In this document: positions 1 to 12,447 of the stretch, one piece after another
Position numbering within the stretch: the first letter of the stretch is position 1
How the letters are laid out: each line of letters opens with the position of its first letter
Assembly (NCBI RefSeq): GCF_011745365.1
Contig: NW_024468910.1
Coordinates: 4,182,068 to 4,246,067, forward strand
DNA: 64,000 nucleotides
Origin: Cryphonectria parasitica EP155
Lineage: Eukaryota > Ascomycota > Sordariomycetes > Diaporthales > Cryphonectriaceae
Direction of reading: 5' to 3'
Notes under the pieces: generated by a model
What the model saw: only the letters and a program-made list of their open reading frames with translations
The model's database searches: none
Told to the model about the DNA's origin: nothing
Program-made: the position numbers and the translations under genes

Positions 1-190
1 CATCGCCAACCAGGCCCTCGCCATCACCAGCATCCTCGAGACCGTCGGCGACAGGGTTGTCCTGTTCAGCATGTTTGACGACAAGTGGAAGGCTGCTGGC
101 GAGTACAACTGCGAGCAGAGCTGGGGTATCGTCCCCAGCCTGTTCGGTACCGTCGGTGCTGCCTGGGAGGCTCTCGTTGCCGCGCTGTAA
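1..190 (+). CDS. C-terminal end of a probable GH17 beta-1,3-glucanase/glucosidase (partial)
   Basis: The frame is open from base 2 to a TAA at 188-190, giving 63 codons; the 5' part is outside the window. Visible features are a helix-like NQALAITSIL stretch, then VVLFSMFDDKWK and CEQSWGI. An aromatic/acidic F-x-x-F-D-D-x-W-K strand followed by E-x-x-x-G-I is typical of the end of the GH17 barrel, where fungal wall-remodelling beta-1,3-glucanases have a similar block. The catalytic residues themselves are not in view. No GPI-anchor tail follows the barrel; the protein ends at Ala-Ala-Leu. Third positions are strongly C/G biased, as in a well-expressed gene. The family is inferred from this short segment only, so it could be another TIM-barrel wall hydrolase. 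Confidence 0.6.
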   Translation, partial: IANQALAITSILETVGDRVVLFSMFDDKWKAAGEYNCEQSWGIVPSLFGTVGAAWEALVAAL

Positions 191-1609
191 GAAGAAGGAA
201 TAGGTCAAAGTGAGTTGGATAGGAAGGAACGGAAAGGAAGGGGAGGTGGTTTGCTGTTTGGGATTTGTGAGAGTGAGAGAGATGTCTTGCCGTCCTGCGC
301 TCTTGCTGTATTTATGTGTATAGATTCGTTCGTACGCTGGGTGTTCTCCTCAAGGGGGTTGGCTTTTTTCTTTTTTTCAAACCCAACCTGAGAGAAACTT
401 CCACCGGCTCTCTCTCTCATATCTATGCGAGTAGGCAGAGAATTCATTGCGGGCTACCTTTTTTGTCGGTCGATTTTTTTTTTTAAAGCCAGCTCGACCC
501 CATTTTCCACCGTGAAAACCCCGGGTTTTGGGAATACTTACGCCTTCTATGCCTTCGAAGAAAGATGGTTGTCCAAGTTAGCTTAGTAAATTCCCCGCAC
601 ACACTTCGAAAGTGTCATCTCAACCAATGTGTGCATAACATTCGCGACACACATTTATCTTGACAGAACCTACCTTGCACACAATACATATGTATAAGAA
701 ATGCATACAAGACGCCATTCAATATCAGACTGAGCGGGAAGGGGACAGAAAGAATATAAAAACAAAATTAAGGCAGCTAACGCATAGCCCCAACATTCAT
801 CCCATTACACCATCCAGAATGGGACGTCAGGGAGCACACAAGTGTCCGTATAAAAAGAAGAAGAAAAAGGGTCAGAAGAGAAGAAGGGGGGGGGGGGGTA
901 AGAGAGAGACAGAGGCAATAAAGAGGAGCATCATATCCCTCGTCTATGACCCATCTACCTTGCCTTGTGCGCCATGAAGAGGACCTAGAGAGAGAGAGAG
1001 AGAGAGAGGGCCCTGTGAGTTGTCTCGATCGAAGAGATAATTACAACATCTCACATCCATCCACTATTTCCATTTGCCCCCCTCCCTCCCTTTTTTTCTT
1101 TCTTTCTCTTTCTTTTCTTCTTCTTTTCTTTTTACTGGCCGTGGTTTCCGTACCGATTATGCATGTGAATGACAAGATAATTCAAGTGTAGAAAGAACGC
1201 CGGTCTGGGTGAATGTTGGAAGAATTAAGAAGACAGCCCCCATGGCCAAAATAAAAATAATATTAATTCATCGAGACAACGAAAACAAGATGAGAACCGA
1301 TCTGCGCTATTTAATCCAGACGCTTTCCAATGGACATGACATGCTCTAAAACTCCAGCTCGTGAGGCGCTGCCCTCATGGCAAGGGTACTCCCCATTATA
1401 CATGAATAATAACGCATTTCCAGATTCAAGACCCGCCTGTGTTAAAACATAAAATAAAATAAAAGGGGGGAGAGGACGAGTTGTTATATTTCGGGGTATC
1501 ATGTGCGTTATCATTAAATCAAGTCTCGGCAGGTAGGTAAGTCTTGTGTGGTAGCTCTGTATATGTTGTTGTCGGAAACTCGTCGAGTTGTTTTGATTAT
1601 TTTCTGTCG
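191..1609. other. Intergenic region between convergent genes; simple repeats only
   Basis: This separates the 3' ends of the GH17-like gene (+) and the WD40 gene (-). It holds a G13 run (886-898), an (AG)n microsatellite near 986-1008 and a pyrimidine tract around 1078-1135. The open frames here are short, low in complexity and lack splice-linked partners. I see no RNA gene. Confidence 0.6.
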
Positions 1610-3876
1610 TTAGAAGGGCTGAAGCAAGTGTGGAGTGATAGCTCGCCGCCGCCGTGTCTCACAATATCGAGGTCGCCGTAGCGGCGTGACCTTGAATTCC
1701 TGCCAGTCGTAGCTGCTATCTGTGCATGCGACATAGGGCCTCATCCCGAGGTCTTCAGGGTCATGATGCCGCTCTGCACCCATGCCACACCTCTCGAGCC
1801 TAAAGAGGCCGCCTCTGTTCGGATCACAGCACAGCACGTGCAGGTCTTGGCCCTCGTTCACAAAGGAGGTGCCACCAATCTCACCAAAGAAGTCGAAGGT
1901 CTGCTTCGACTGGAATGTCTGGGCATCGTAAATGTTGACAAAATCTGCCTCCTCGGCTGCCACGAGCACCCGCTTGCCGGAGCCAAGCGGTGAGAAGCGG
2001 AGGGATCGGACGCCTGCGACCTCAGATCGGAGTGTGCACACTGGAGTGGGCACCCCCTGGGCATCAGTCCATCGGCGTGCATCCCAGATCTTGACAGACT
2101 TGTCCTGAAACCCCGTCGCTACCGTCCAGCCGTCATCTGCCCAGTCGCACGCAAAACCAAAATCCCTGTGACCGTCGAGCGTTCTCAGGACCTCGGGCTC
2201 ACCATCCGCTTCTGCCTTGGTGATGAGCACCTGCCGCTGATCGCCGACCATGACCTGCAGGCGGCGGTCTGGAGAGATGGCCGAGCAGTTGACGGGGTTT
2301 GGGAAATACGTTTCCGAGACAAACTTTTCCGTCTCGATATCCAGGACACGGAAGCCGTTGTCATTGGAGGCAAATGCGGCTCTTGGACTAGAAGATGTGC
2401 GCGACGCATAAATTTGGACGTGGTTCGTAATTCCGCTATTATCACTCGTGATCGTCCCTTCGTGTGTGTCTGCGCTACCCTCCGAGGACAGCCTTCGGAA
2501 AAGGTACTCGCCAAAGAATCCTCCTGCCACCAGGGTGTCGTGACCCGCTGTCAGGGTGGAGACCTGAAAATGCGGGATCTCTTGTGAGCGCATGCCCAAT
2601 TTGGTCTTGCCGGTAATTGGGTTGAACTCGTTGATGGCGAACTGGCTGGGATAGAAGACTGAGCTCCGGGAGGTGGAGGCCAGGACATTGCGGAGCTGGA
2701 AGTGTGCAAGATTGATGTTCCTCCGGACGTCCAGGCCGCGGAATCTGAAGTAATCATCAGTACTGGGCAGAAGTGCCTGGGTCTCCTGGACAATAGTTAG
2801 CAAGTGATGCCAAAACAGGGCATGTCAGGTGCAGTCAAAGCGCCTGGCTGTAACGCTGCCGCCGTGCTCACCTCCCAGCGGTCCGAGTCGGGAACGTTGA
2901 CATAATTTTTGTACGTGTTCAACCTCCGTTCGCGGGCCTCCCCCCTCGTTACACCAAGGTCCTCCCAGTCTATGCCCTGCACATCGTATCTGTCTCCCTC
3001 CAGGTCCATGTAATCAATATGCATTACGCTCCGCGACAACTGTCGGTCTATCCTATCCGGCCAAGGATATCGGCCTCGTTCCCGTGGCAGACCCTGCCAT
3101 GCTGCACCCTGCCACGCTTCAATGAAACTTGACAGGTTGTAATTATCGGGTCCCAGAGCGTTCGCATGTGTGCCGACGGCTATGACAGCAGGATGAGCTA
3201 TCTGCTGGTTGTGAATAATCTGTACTCCTGTCGCCATATGGTGATTGATGGTGGTGATCATGTTTCCCTCCAGTCCGTCTTGGTGCGCATTCGGTAGGTC
3301 GCCCTGTTGTGCCTCCCCAATGAGAAATGTAGGTACCATCGTCGGCGACAGCGATTGTTGTTCCTCAAAGTCGAAGTAGTGGGCTGCCTGGACAATATTG
3401 GACCCCAAGCTGTACGGCGAGAAGACCCCTGGGCTCTGGCCGGGTACGGTGAGAGGCTGAGCGCTGCCTCCATGACCGTGGTTTGGCGGTATGATTGTTC
3501 CTGCCGGCTCAAAACCATCATCATCATCATCATCGTCATCCAGTTCGATCCCTTGAGACAGAACATTGGTGACTGCCAGGATGTCAATATGTGCACCAGC
3601 ACCGCCGACCATGTCGTCGTCATCGTCATCGCCCTCAGGCATGTATGCGTTGTAGAAGTGGTCTTGTGTCGGCGTGGCAGGATCATGCAGGTCATGCATG
3701 GCGTCTTCGTCCGTTTCTATCTCAGTCGACTTGTAGGTAGAGGGGTCGCCCGCCACGAATGGCAGCGGCCAGTGGACCTCGGAATAGGAAGACGCGCTCT
3801 CGCCAGTAGTCCTGCCGCTCAGCGAGGAGCTCGACGACCCGTCCTCGTCGTCAGACCACATGTTGGCCGAGCTCAT
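1610..3876 (-). CDS. WD40-repeat protein with acidic N-terminal half (S. pombe C2A9.03-like)
   Basis: There are two exons: 3876-2872 and 2785-1610. The 86-nt intron has GTGAGC at its start, a CTAAC branch-like site and CAG at its end, with phase 0. The product is about 726 aa. The first ~300 residues are low in complexity, with runs of Asp (for example ELDDDDDDDDG) and Ser/Asn/His-rich stretches. Just before the intron comes a basic segment with ARERRLNTYKNYVNV. The second exon carries WD40 units, clearest in a GH...W..D...ATGFQDKSVKIWDARRW unit near residues 540-570. The C-terminus after the propeller is basic (ETRRRRA). The arrangement of a Tyr/Asn-rich linker followed by a propeller resembles the uncharacterised S. 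pombe WD protein C2A9.03. No enzymatic activity is expected; a scaffold role is inference. Confidence 0.85.
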
Positions 3877-5904
3877 CGGGACTCGTGCCGGCCTGAGCGC
3901 ATTCGCAATCGTGGTGGGAAAACGGTACGAGAAGGGGGCGGGAGGGTTGTCGGTCTGGCCGTTCGTATCCTTCCGTCTCGCGTGGGCCCCCGGCCAATGA
4001 CTTGCCCGACTGGTCGTACCGGTTCCTTCGTCCTCCTATATTCTTATTTATTTTCTTGGATCCTCGCGACGAGTTGCTTTTTTCCCCTCCTTGCTTTTTC
4101 TCTTCTTCTTTGTCGTCTTTCTGGGTGTAGAGTTGGGCAGTAGAACGGACCGGGGGGGGGGGGGGGTTGCGGAGCGAGGCCGGGGTGATGACGGCCCAAA
4201 GTCGCTTAAAGCCCCCGGGACCCTCGTTTAGGGTTGTTGTCGACAACAAAGCAAGATGGCACTCGAACAAATACGAAGTGGGAGTCGCCGCGACTATGTA
4301 AAACGGTCGGTAATATTTTTTATTTTCTTTGGGAAGCGCAGCCGCCGTCAGAGAGTAGGTCGAAGGATGACAGTCAGCTCTCAATGGGAAGGTACCAAGG
4401 ACGTCTTGGACTGGGTGAGGATGGTGGCTGGGATGCCGAATGGGTGGGTGGGTGGTGCCGGATCGGGGGGCAAAAGAGATATCGTGCAAGCCGTTATGGT
4501 GCGCAGGGCTGAGAAGGTGGGAATTGCGAATGCGCAGCGGGTTTGGCTTCGTCAAGTGTCTGGTCTGTTCACTTGTTTCTGAGGCGTGGGGAAATTTGCA
4601 GGCTTGGGGGGCTTCGCTGGGCTCCGGAGGCTGATCCGAGTATTGACTCTTGCGATCTAAGCCGACCAAGGTTCAGGTGGGGGAGACCTTCTTGGGGGAG
4701 GGAGAGAGAAAGAGAGAAAGAGAGAACAGAGGAAGAGGAGGAAGTGGGCTTGAGAGATCGATCGATCTCATGGAAGAGAGAGTGGCAGGCGCAAGATGTG
4801 TAGTCTGGTCCTGGAGTACCAATTTGGGTTGAGCAAAGGCAAGTCTTTTTTTGCAGTCGTCAGGAGCTGTCAGGTGCTCGTCAACCGGCTCAGGTTTGGC
4901 GCGATATTCCGCGATGAGCAGGAGGGAATCTAGGTTTGGGTGGGTGGGTGGGTGTGTGGAGAGGGGGGCCGACGAGGAAGGAGGTGCCACCTCCAAACCG
5001 GCCTCGGAGAAGTTCTGTTAGTGGTTGGCCCAGGTGTAGCAAGCCTGTATAACACTGCCCTGTCTAACCTTCAGGAACCAACCCCCGCAGATCCATGGAC
5101 GGCGACCTCCTTGGGGCCCTCTTAGCAGCAGCAGCAGCCAGGCACGCCAGGCCAGGGCATAGTAAGTACACCTACGTGCTGTGGCACTATGCAGTAGCAC
5201 TCTAGAGTAGATCAGGGCAGGGTGCCAGGGTGTGGAAAGGCCAGGCCAGGCCAGGCCGGGTACTCCCTTCCGCACTTTCTGAAGGAGCCGGCGTAATCCC
5301 GCACCAAACCGCTGTGGGCGCATCACTACTAGTAGTAGATCACAGAGCATGCATCACGCCTTCACTCAAAAACAATTCAACGCCTCCTTACCGTCATCCG
5401 TTATATTGCAGTAGTAGCAGCAGCACAGCTTTGTCGACAGCCGCGCCTGGCGTTACCCATTCCTTCACTTGTGAGACCTGATCAGTCCCTCCCCCCACTC
5501 CACCACACTATTGAACATACCCAAGTGTCATCAAGATATTGTATCTTTGACCCAAGCGCCCAACTTGGAGACAAGACCCCAGGAAGATGGAGGGGGTGGT
5601 GGACCTTTCGAATGACTTAATTGGTCGTCGTCGCAGCCACTACGGTCCAATGTTACCGTCCGGGCTGCTGCGTATTGGATGGTGTGTACGGATACTTTTT
5701 TACGTTGGCGCCTCCTCATTATTCTTGTCTGGCTCTCCCTTCCTACCTGCCCAAGTACGTGCTGCTGTTGCGCATTGATCGATTTATGTAATGTGTCCCT
5801 ATGCCTTTCTCATCAATTATCAACGAGAAGAATCATTCTTGACGTTAGAATTCGTTGCTCATCAATATTGACCAAGTCTACCCTCCCGTTTTCATCTTAA
5901 CCTA

Positions 5905-5930
5905 CCCCCCCCCCCCCAAAAAAAAAAAAA
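5905..5930. repeat. C13A13 homopolymer junction
   Basis: Thirteen C (5905-5917) are followed directly by thirteen A (5918-5930). It lies in intergenic DNA. It is a simple-sequence feature, and slippage or sequencing error could alter the exact counts. Confidence 0.9.
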
Positions 5931-6144
5931 GAGGACAAAATGAAGAAAAGTAGTCATGTTCTCACATAGACTTCTCAGCAGCTGTTGACCGGTACCCGGA
6001 TTCGGCCTCGACACCGCACGGGCAAAACTGACGCATCAGTTCTCACAAGACACGAAAACATCAATGGAAACTCTGGTTATCACAGTGCTCACCCCGCGGG
6101 ATCCTTTTCTTTTCCCCCTTTCCTCTTCCTTTCCTCTCACGCGC

Positions 6145-6172
6145 ACGCACACACACACACACACACACACAC
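6145..6172. repeat. (AC)n dinucleotide microsatellite
   Basis: A run of alternating C and A just after a GCGCACGCAC-type edge, intergenic. Its mirror type, (GT)n, occurs near 18268-18290. Confidence 0.9.
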
Positions 6173-8713
6173 AGAGGGTGTCAGACTCGAGTCTGCCTGA
6201 GAGCAGAGGGAAACTCGACCCGATCCCAGTCCCCAACTCATTTATTGTTTGGCTCAGCCCACCAGGCCCACACCCTTCACCAGCAGATATCGTGTAACTC
6301 GTCGCACCCTCCATCACGCGCAAAACCTCGCCGTCTACCCTGACACTCTCTGTCTGCCTCTGTACGACCACTCCCCAGCGGCTGGAGACGACCTGCAGGT
6401 TGTCATCGGTCCCATCCATTGCATTCACCTCACCGCCCCCAACAAAGATTGCATCGGCTGCTCACATATAGATGCAGCTCCGGCGTGCCAGCTCGAGACA
6501 CCTCTCTTCATTACCCTAGACGGCGCCCAATGATACGCTGTACTTGCTGGCTCGGATGAGCGACGTATGGATCTGCGGCGGGCGACATAGGTGTCGGAAC
6601 TGCGCTTCTCTCCCTTTCCTTCTCCTTTCTTCTCCTTTCCTTCTTCTTTGTTCCTTTGCGTGGACTTCAAAGTCGCACTGGTTGGGAGGCGAAGAGAGCA
6701 GCGACCACCTTCACCAAGATGCCTTGGTGGGATTGCTCTCCGCAGGCATGACTAATGCCTCCGAGATCAGGTGTACGATACTCGTTTCTACAAGCCTTGA
6801 TGAGAAAGAGAGAGGGAGAGGTAGAGGGAAAGAAATCTCGCCAGTCTGCTTATCCCTCGCGCGTATAGGACTTTATGATCAAGGATGAGGGCGAGGTGCA
6901 AGCACAGAGTGTCACGGTCATCAACGTCGCGCTGCTTGTATCCTCCGCATCTTCCAGTCGCGCTTTATTTGTGAGCGAGCGATGTCTTGGCCATGTACCT
7001 CTTGAGGTGTGCCTCGTACTGCTCTCGCTTCCTGAGCCCGCCCCCCCGCCCCCCGGTCTCTTGCCCCCCTGAGCATTTCCCAAATAGGCACCCTGCAGAA
7101 CCAGCACGTCCGTCGAGCATCGACCGATGCGCCGACGACCTGCACTGATTTGCTGTTTTTCATAGATCCATTTTCCTTTCAACCGGACGCACTCACAGGC
7201 TTCGCCTCGCATCCAGACTTCTTCGCACGGCAGGATAGGTGTGCAGCATATGCTGGAAGCACACCACGTCGACGTGTCAAATCGATCTGTCGCCTATAGG
7301 CTCGACGCGCGGTCCCTTTTTTCTTTTTTTTCTTTTCGCCTTCAACGGGCTCAATATAATCTGCAAGAGGCCAAAAGAGGGTTACGTGGAGGTTTGGATA
7401 TGGCCTGCTGTGAGGGCGCATTGGAGATCAGGTGGCTCTTGAATGTTCTTTCGCTGATGAGCACCGTTTTTAGGATGACGTTGCACAATGATGGGTACCT
7501 GATGAACTCTCAATCTCCAGTGACATTGCTAGTAGTCCTAGCCAGCAGTTCCCGAGGCGAGTCCTTGTGGATCTCCAAGGTAATATTCATCAATCTGCCC
7601 CAGCCCAACATTCAACCTCGCTCGAATGGGTGCCAGCCACGTATATTCGTTGGTCGGTGGATTCTCTGTCATGTTGAGCTGAGGCGATTGTGTGCGATAC
7701 ACATTCGCGCCACCTGCCTTCTCAGTTCCCGACTCCATAGCCTTACTTTTGTTCAGCCTCGGCCCTGTCAGCCGGCGTCCCACTCATCCGTCATCATGAT
7801 GGAGTATTCTGTCCGAATCACAGTTCCCCCTTCCCTCCATCTTCCTGCACTCCCCTGTCGTTCGTCATCAGCCCCAGGCGTCCCGGAGTCCCGCCTGTCG
7901 CCACCGGTAGTGGGCTTCAACATGTCCTGTCCCTGGGCCCCAGAAATCTACACATGTTAATCACGGCGTGCCGGAAGGTAGTGGTGAGAGTTCGATGGTA
8001 TGTAGCCAAGGAAGAAGCCAGAGTGGGTTGATGAACGAGTCGTGAGAGTTTTCCGCGGAAAGCCACGGCCGCCAGCATGACAGCCTGGTCGCACAACCCG
8101 TCCCGGACCTTCTATCTCGTACGATCGACCTTTTTCGCAACACCAGACACAGGCGTGTGCGATTCATGTGGTGCCACGTTTCGTCACGGTTCTAGGTCTT
8201 ATCAATATGTAAATAAACAAACAAAAAAAGGTACCATCAAGTTGATTACTTCTACTATGTTGGGTACTCAAGGAAAGCCAAGCAATACCAGCCGATGGTC
8301 TCCCTCGTCTTCGTATTACATATATACAGGTAGGCGAAGCAAGACAGGCAAGCCGGTCCATCCAGAATGGATTTAAAAAACAACAGGGAAAAGACATGCT
8401 TCTTCCGACGCCATGCCCTCATGATCGTTTCCTCTGCTCAAACACACGTCTTGAGATTTTGCTCCATCCGGGCTTCAGGCAGTCTCGATTGAGACTGAAC
8501 ACCGCTATGCCATCCCACGTCGTCGGTTTCATCGACCATCATCATGTATTAATAGAGCCATAAACGAAGTGTGCGAATACAGAAGCGCTTTTTAAGCAAG
8601 AATGAGCCACCCTTCATTTGAGGTGCTAAAAAAAAAAAAGGTCCCCCCTCCATTGTCTTCTTCCCTAAACTTCCCCAACCCCCTTAAAATAAATAAAAAA
8701 GAACTGAAATGTC

Positions 8714-11700
8714 TCATGCGTCTGAGTAGTACTCATCCTGATAGTGAAGACCAGGGGAAGGGCCTGGCGAATAAAGGACGCTCTTCGTGTTGCCTGGCAT
8801 GTTACCGTCGTTGGGGCCAGGAAAGTACCCGTTCTTGGCGCGGCGTTCGCGCTCGAACTCGGCCCACCGTTTCATGGTGATCTTGCTGCTGTCAAATTCT
8901 CCCTCCGCCTCACCATGGCCAGCCCCCTTGACCTCGCCCGCCGTCTTGCGCGTGTCGCCCCACGAGAAGTCGTCAAACTTCCAGAAAGCGTACGTGGGTA
9001 GGACAAAGTTCCAGATGGGCAGCGAGCAGAGGTAAATGAGCAACCATACTATGTATGACCACGATTGAGCTGTGATGATGACGAGGAAGCCGGGCAGACC
9101 CAGGATCAAGCCGAGCAGTACCAAGGGAATAACTTGGACTGGTCCGATGATTGAGGATATGACTAAACATTGATGGTTAGCTGCGTGATTCTAGGCGGCG
9201 GAACCCATAAGCAAACTGTGAGAGGCGATTGTTACTCACCGACATAGATCGTAAAAGCAATGGCAGCCGGGAGGACTAGAGTTCCCATAAGCTCAATGAA
9301 CACCACAAACTGCATGCTGAAACAGAAGGTGCCGCAGAGATCCCGCACGAGGACAAGCTCCATAAGGTTGTGAATCGTCGAGTTGATCCAGCGACGCCGC
9401 TGTGAGAGGAGCACCATGAACTTGTCTGGGACCGTCGTCTTGCAGACTGCTTGAGGGACAAACACCTGCTTTCGCTTAGGGAACGTCCGGAGCATAAGAG
9501 TCGTGAGGAAACGATCTTCTCCGAGGAGGAGTAGATTCTTCTTGTGCAGAGTGTCGACCACGTTCTCCGAGTAGTGCTCCACCACGTCAGGGTTTGCAAG
9601 AATCGGGACCCAGTAGTTGTTGCCTCCCTTCGGGGCCTTGATCCGGTACATGCAGAAACAGCCCGGCAGACAGGTCACACCACCAAAGACCGACTCGAAA
9701 GACTTGGCCTGGTGGTGAGAGATGAAGTATTCGAAGACCTGGATAGCGGTGACCCAACTCTCGCGCTTGTTGGCGATCTTGGTCTCGCCGCAGAGACCCA
9801 TGATCTCAGGATCCTTGACCATTGCGGAGACCATGTGCGTCAGACTGTCAGGGAAGACCTTCGTATCGGCGTCCACCATCAACACTATTTCGTAGAAGTC
9901 GGGTGATATTCCAGTGACCTTCCATAGTCCATTGAACATTTCATACTCGAGTTCAGTCATGCGCTCGTCGAACATGACCTTTTGCAGGAAGGACATGAGG
10001 ATGATCTGACTGTCACGCTTGCCTCGGTTTCCGGGCTTAGACTTGTTCTCCTCTGCGGGCGTACCGCACTTGACTACAAGCATCATAGGAACCCGTTGCT
10101 GTTTGTCCACTGGGATCCGGGACTTGGCACCAAAGTCGTAGAAACCAGAGTAGATCTTGGCCATGTTGTGTCGCTTGGAGCCGGAAGCAACAGCGACGTA
10201 GGAGAATGGCTGAACCTCCTCTGGCAAGATGGTAAAGTCCCTCATCATGCTCAGACAGTAGTCGGGAGTGGACATCTCCTCGCCTTTGCCCTTGATGATA
10301 CCATCGCAAATAACGAGGATACATTTGTGGCTGTTTGGGTAGTCGGTCGTGGCGAGGGAGTCCAGGGTCGTGCGGATGCCCATCTCACCCTCGGAGTAGG
10401 CAGTGACGAGCAAGAGAGTATGCGCAAGAGGGAACCCAAAAGGCATCCAGTCTGAGGGCGGCTGCGGTACGACTGCCTCGTGAATAAAACCTGCCGGACC
10501 AGGACCCTCGGGGCTGGGCTGGGAGCCGTAGGGGTCGGAGGCCATCAGGCTGTTCCGACTGTTGTCGGCTCCTCCGTACACGGAGTTCGGGTGAAGCAGG
10601 GCAGCCCCCGAGCTCTGGCTGGCCATGGTCGTGGGCATAGTCGGCCTCCGAGAGCCCCTGTCGATGCCGTAGACAGTCGAGAACCGGGAGGTCGTGGGCA
10701 GGAAAGTGCTAGCCCGCTTGCTTGTTCGATCGGAAGAGGCACCCGCAACACTGCTGCCGACATCACCAGGCAAGCGAGCTGGCGCCCGATAGATGTCCTC
10801 GGACCAATCCTCAATTTGCTGATTCCGCTTTCTCTTGTCTGACGACTGCGATGTCTTGGACGCTGCGTAGCGTCTGCTGATGAACCATTGGAACATGATG
10901 GCCAGGACGAAGCGCACAACGACAACCGAGAGGATAAGAACGAGCGAAAGGTATAGGACGACCTTGGAAGCAATGCAGCCTACCGAGTCCGAGTCAACTG
11001 ATCCGACCTTGATGATCTGCTCGAGGCATTCTGCCGTTGCCTTGTCGCCTGCCTTCAACAATGTGTGCGTGGCGTCACGGCCTCGAACTGCCTTGTTTGC
11101 AGCCGTGGTATTGTCAGCAAGGTCATTCCAGTGGCTAGGGACGGACACTTGGGACGTATTGAACCATTTGAGAAGGTTCAGATCCAGCACGCTTCCGGAG
11201 TAGACCATGAGATTTCGGGAATTGTTCGCGACGTCATCCCAGGTAAAGTAGACATCAGCGGAGGGCGTGAGATCGTAAAATTCGGTGCGGCCCTTGCTCG
11301 AGGTATGGCAGGCATATCCGAGGTAGTACGGGATTGTGAGGTTTGGTGAGGTAGACCCGTCCTGGTTGAAGGTGTTGCACGGAAAGTACCAGGCCAGGTC
11401 ACCATCATCATTTGTCGGCACATCCGAGCCTTCTGCTAGAGTGACCATTCCCTTGCACTTCCCATTCACCTGCTGAAACAAGAAACTTCCGTCTTGGCCG
11501 CCGTGTTTCTCGGGAAGATCGTAGAGAACGTTGGCGCCATCTCCATCTGACTCGGCCGGTATGCCCTCGGCCACGGGATGATGAGAGCTGGAGAGATCGT
11601 ATGCCTGGCCGAAAAAGATCATGTATCCGCTGTCGACGTGGTTTACCTGGAGACGCTCCGAAGGCGTCCCACAGACCGTCCTAGTAAAACCAAATGTGAG

Positions 11701-12447
11701 GAAACCAACGCATGCCATGATGATTCCGATGATGCTCAAAAGACCCATCTTCTCGCGCCACGCCCGCGCCTGGTCTTTCGACTTTATTCCGAAGCACTTC
11801 AGAATAAAATTGGGGGCCCAGAAGGTAAGGATGGCGCAGTAGATGTCCCATAAACTGGGAGGCCGGATCTGCTCCGTCTCCTTCTTCTGCTTCTTCTTGG
11901 AGATTTTCCCAGAGTGCTTCCGGCTGTTTGCTCTCCTCCTAGAACGGCGCTCCTTGTCGGCATCGCCGCTGCCACCACTACTCCTCTTCTTGTCCCGGGA
12001 AGCGATCGAGTCCGAGACTGCATCATCGCGATTCGACGTGGTCAAGTATGTTGTTCCTTCGAGATCCTCGTACACCGCCTCGGTGCCAGTGCTCGGGGGC
12101 AGGGTCTGCATCTTGGAGGCATGTTGGCGGTAGTGGTAATTTGGATGGTTTTTCCCTATCCTGTTCCGCTCGGGCCTGATCAAACTTCGCTTTCTGGACA
12201 CGGGCTGGTCCATGGCGCTTTCAAGGTCTGGTGACAGAGGCACATCGTCTGCTGTTGCGTTAGAACGGGCAGGTACCGTTGTGGCGAACGAGCCGGAAGA
12301 AGTCGCACGGGAATGGAGGTTCTCTTCCCGACCTGCATATGAGCCGCCGGCCTCGACATCATGGTGCCGGCTACGGCGCGTGGATTGACGGTAGGCAGTG
12401 CGCTGCTCGTACGAGGTCCTCCCACCAGGCCTCTCGGGGAGAGACAT
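8714..12447 (-). CDS. Class IV chitin synthase (yeast Chs3 type)
   Basis: There are two exons: 12447-9240 and 9162-8714. The 77-nt intron (GTGAGT...TAG) splits a Val codon, and the protein is about 1218 aa, normal for class IV. It polymerises UDP-GlcNAc into chitin at the plasma membrane. The N-terminus is basic and Ser/Arg-rich. A first membrane helix lies near 235-255 ([16 protein letters not shown]), followed by the class IV segment [18 protein letters not shown]. The GT2 catalytic core shows VDADTK (~858-863), LPGCFCMYR (~927-935), GEDR (~976-979) and the signature QRRRW (~1016-1020). Several helices follow and run across the intron, then a polar tail ending in YYSDA. There is no myosin motor, which excludes classes V and VII. 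The ATG at 12447 begins the MSLPERPGG start typical of the class. It is divergent from the Skt5-like gene at 19060. Confidence 0.96.

Larger units (their letters stand above)
3877..8713. other. Long intergenic region: WD40 promoter side and chitin synthase 3' side
   Basis: This is 4.8 kb without a gene I can support. It contains a G15 run (4152-4166), a purine-rich stretch (4690-4745), GGGT repeats (~4935-4955), short CCAGG repeats (~5240-5260), a C13A13 junction (5905-5930), an (AC)n microsatellite (~6145-6172) and a poly-A/C-rich patch near 8628-8700. The bases just upstream of 3876 are the likely WD40 promoter and leader. A 239-codon frame at 7241-7960 has no recognisable domain and is not called. 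Confidence 0.5.

Noticed and set aside
3307..4143. 278-codon plus-strand frame
   Set aside because: Lies antisense to the first WD40 exon and its leader; composition reflects the acidic repeats read backwards.
3851..4669. 272-codon minus-strand frame upstream of the WD40 gene
   Set aside because: Low complexity, crosses a G15 run and the likely promoter, and has no domain; the WD40 ATG at 3876 is better supported.
7241..7960. 239-codon plus-strand frame
   Set aside because: No family motif, poor codon bias and no splice partners; could be a chance frame.
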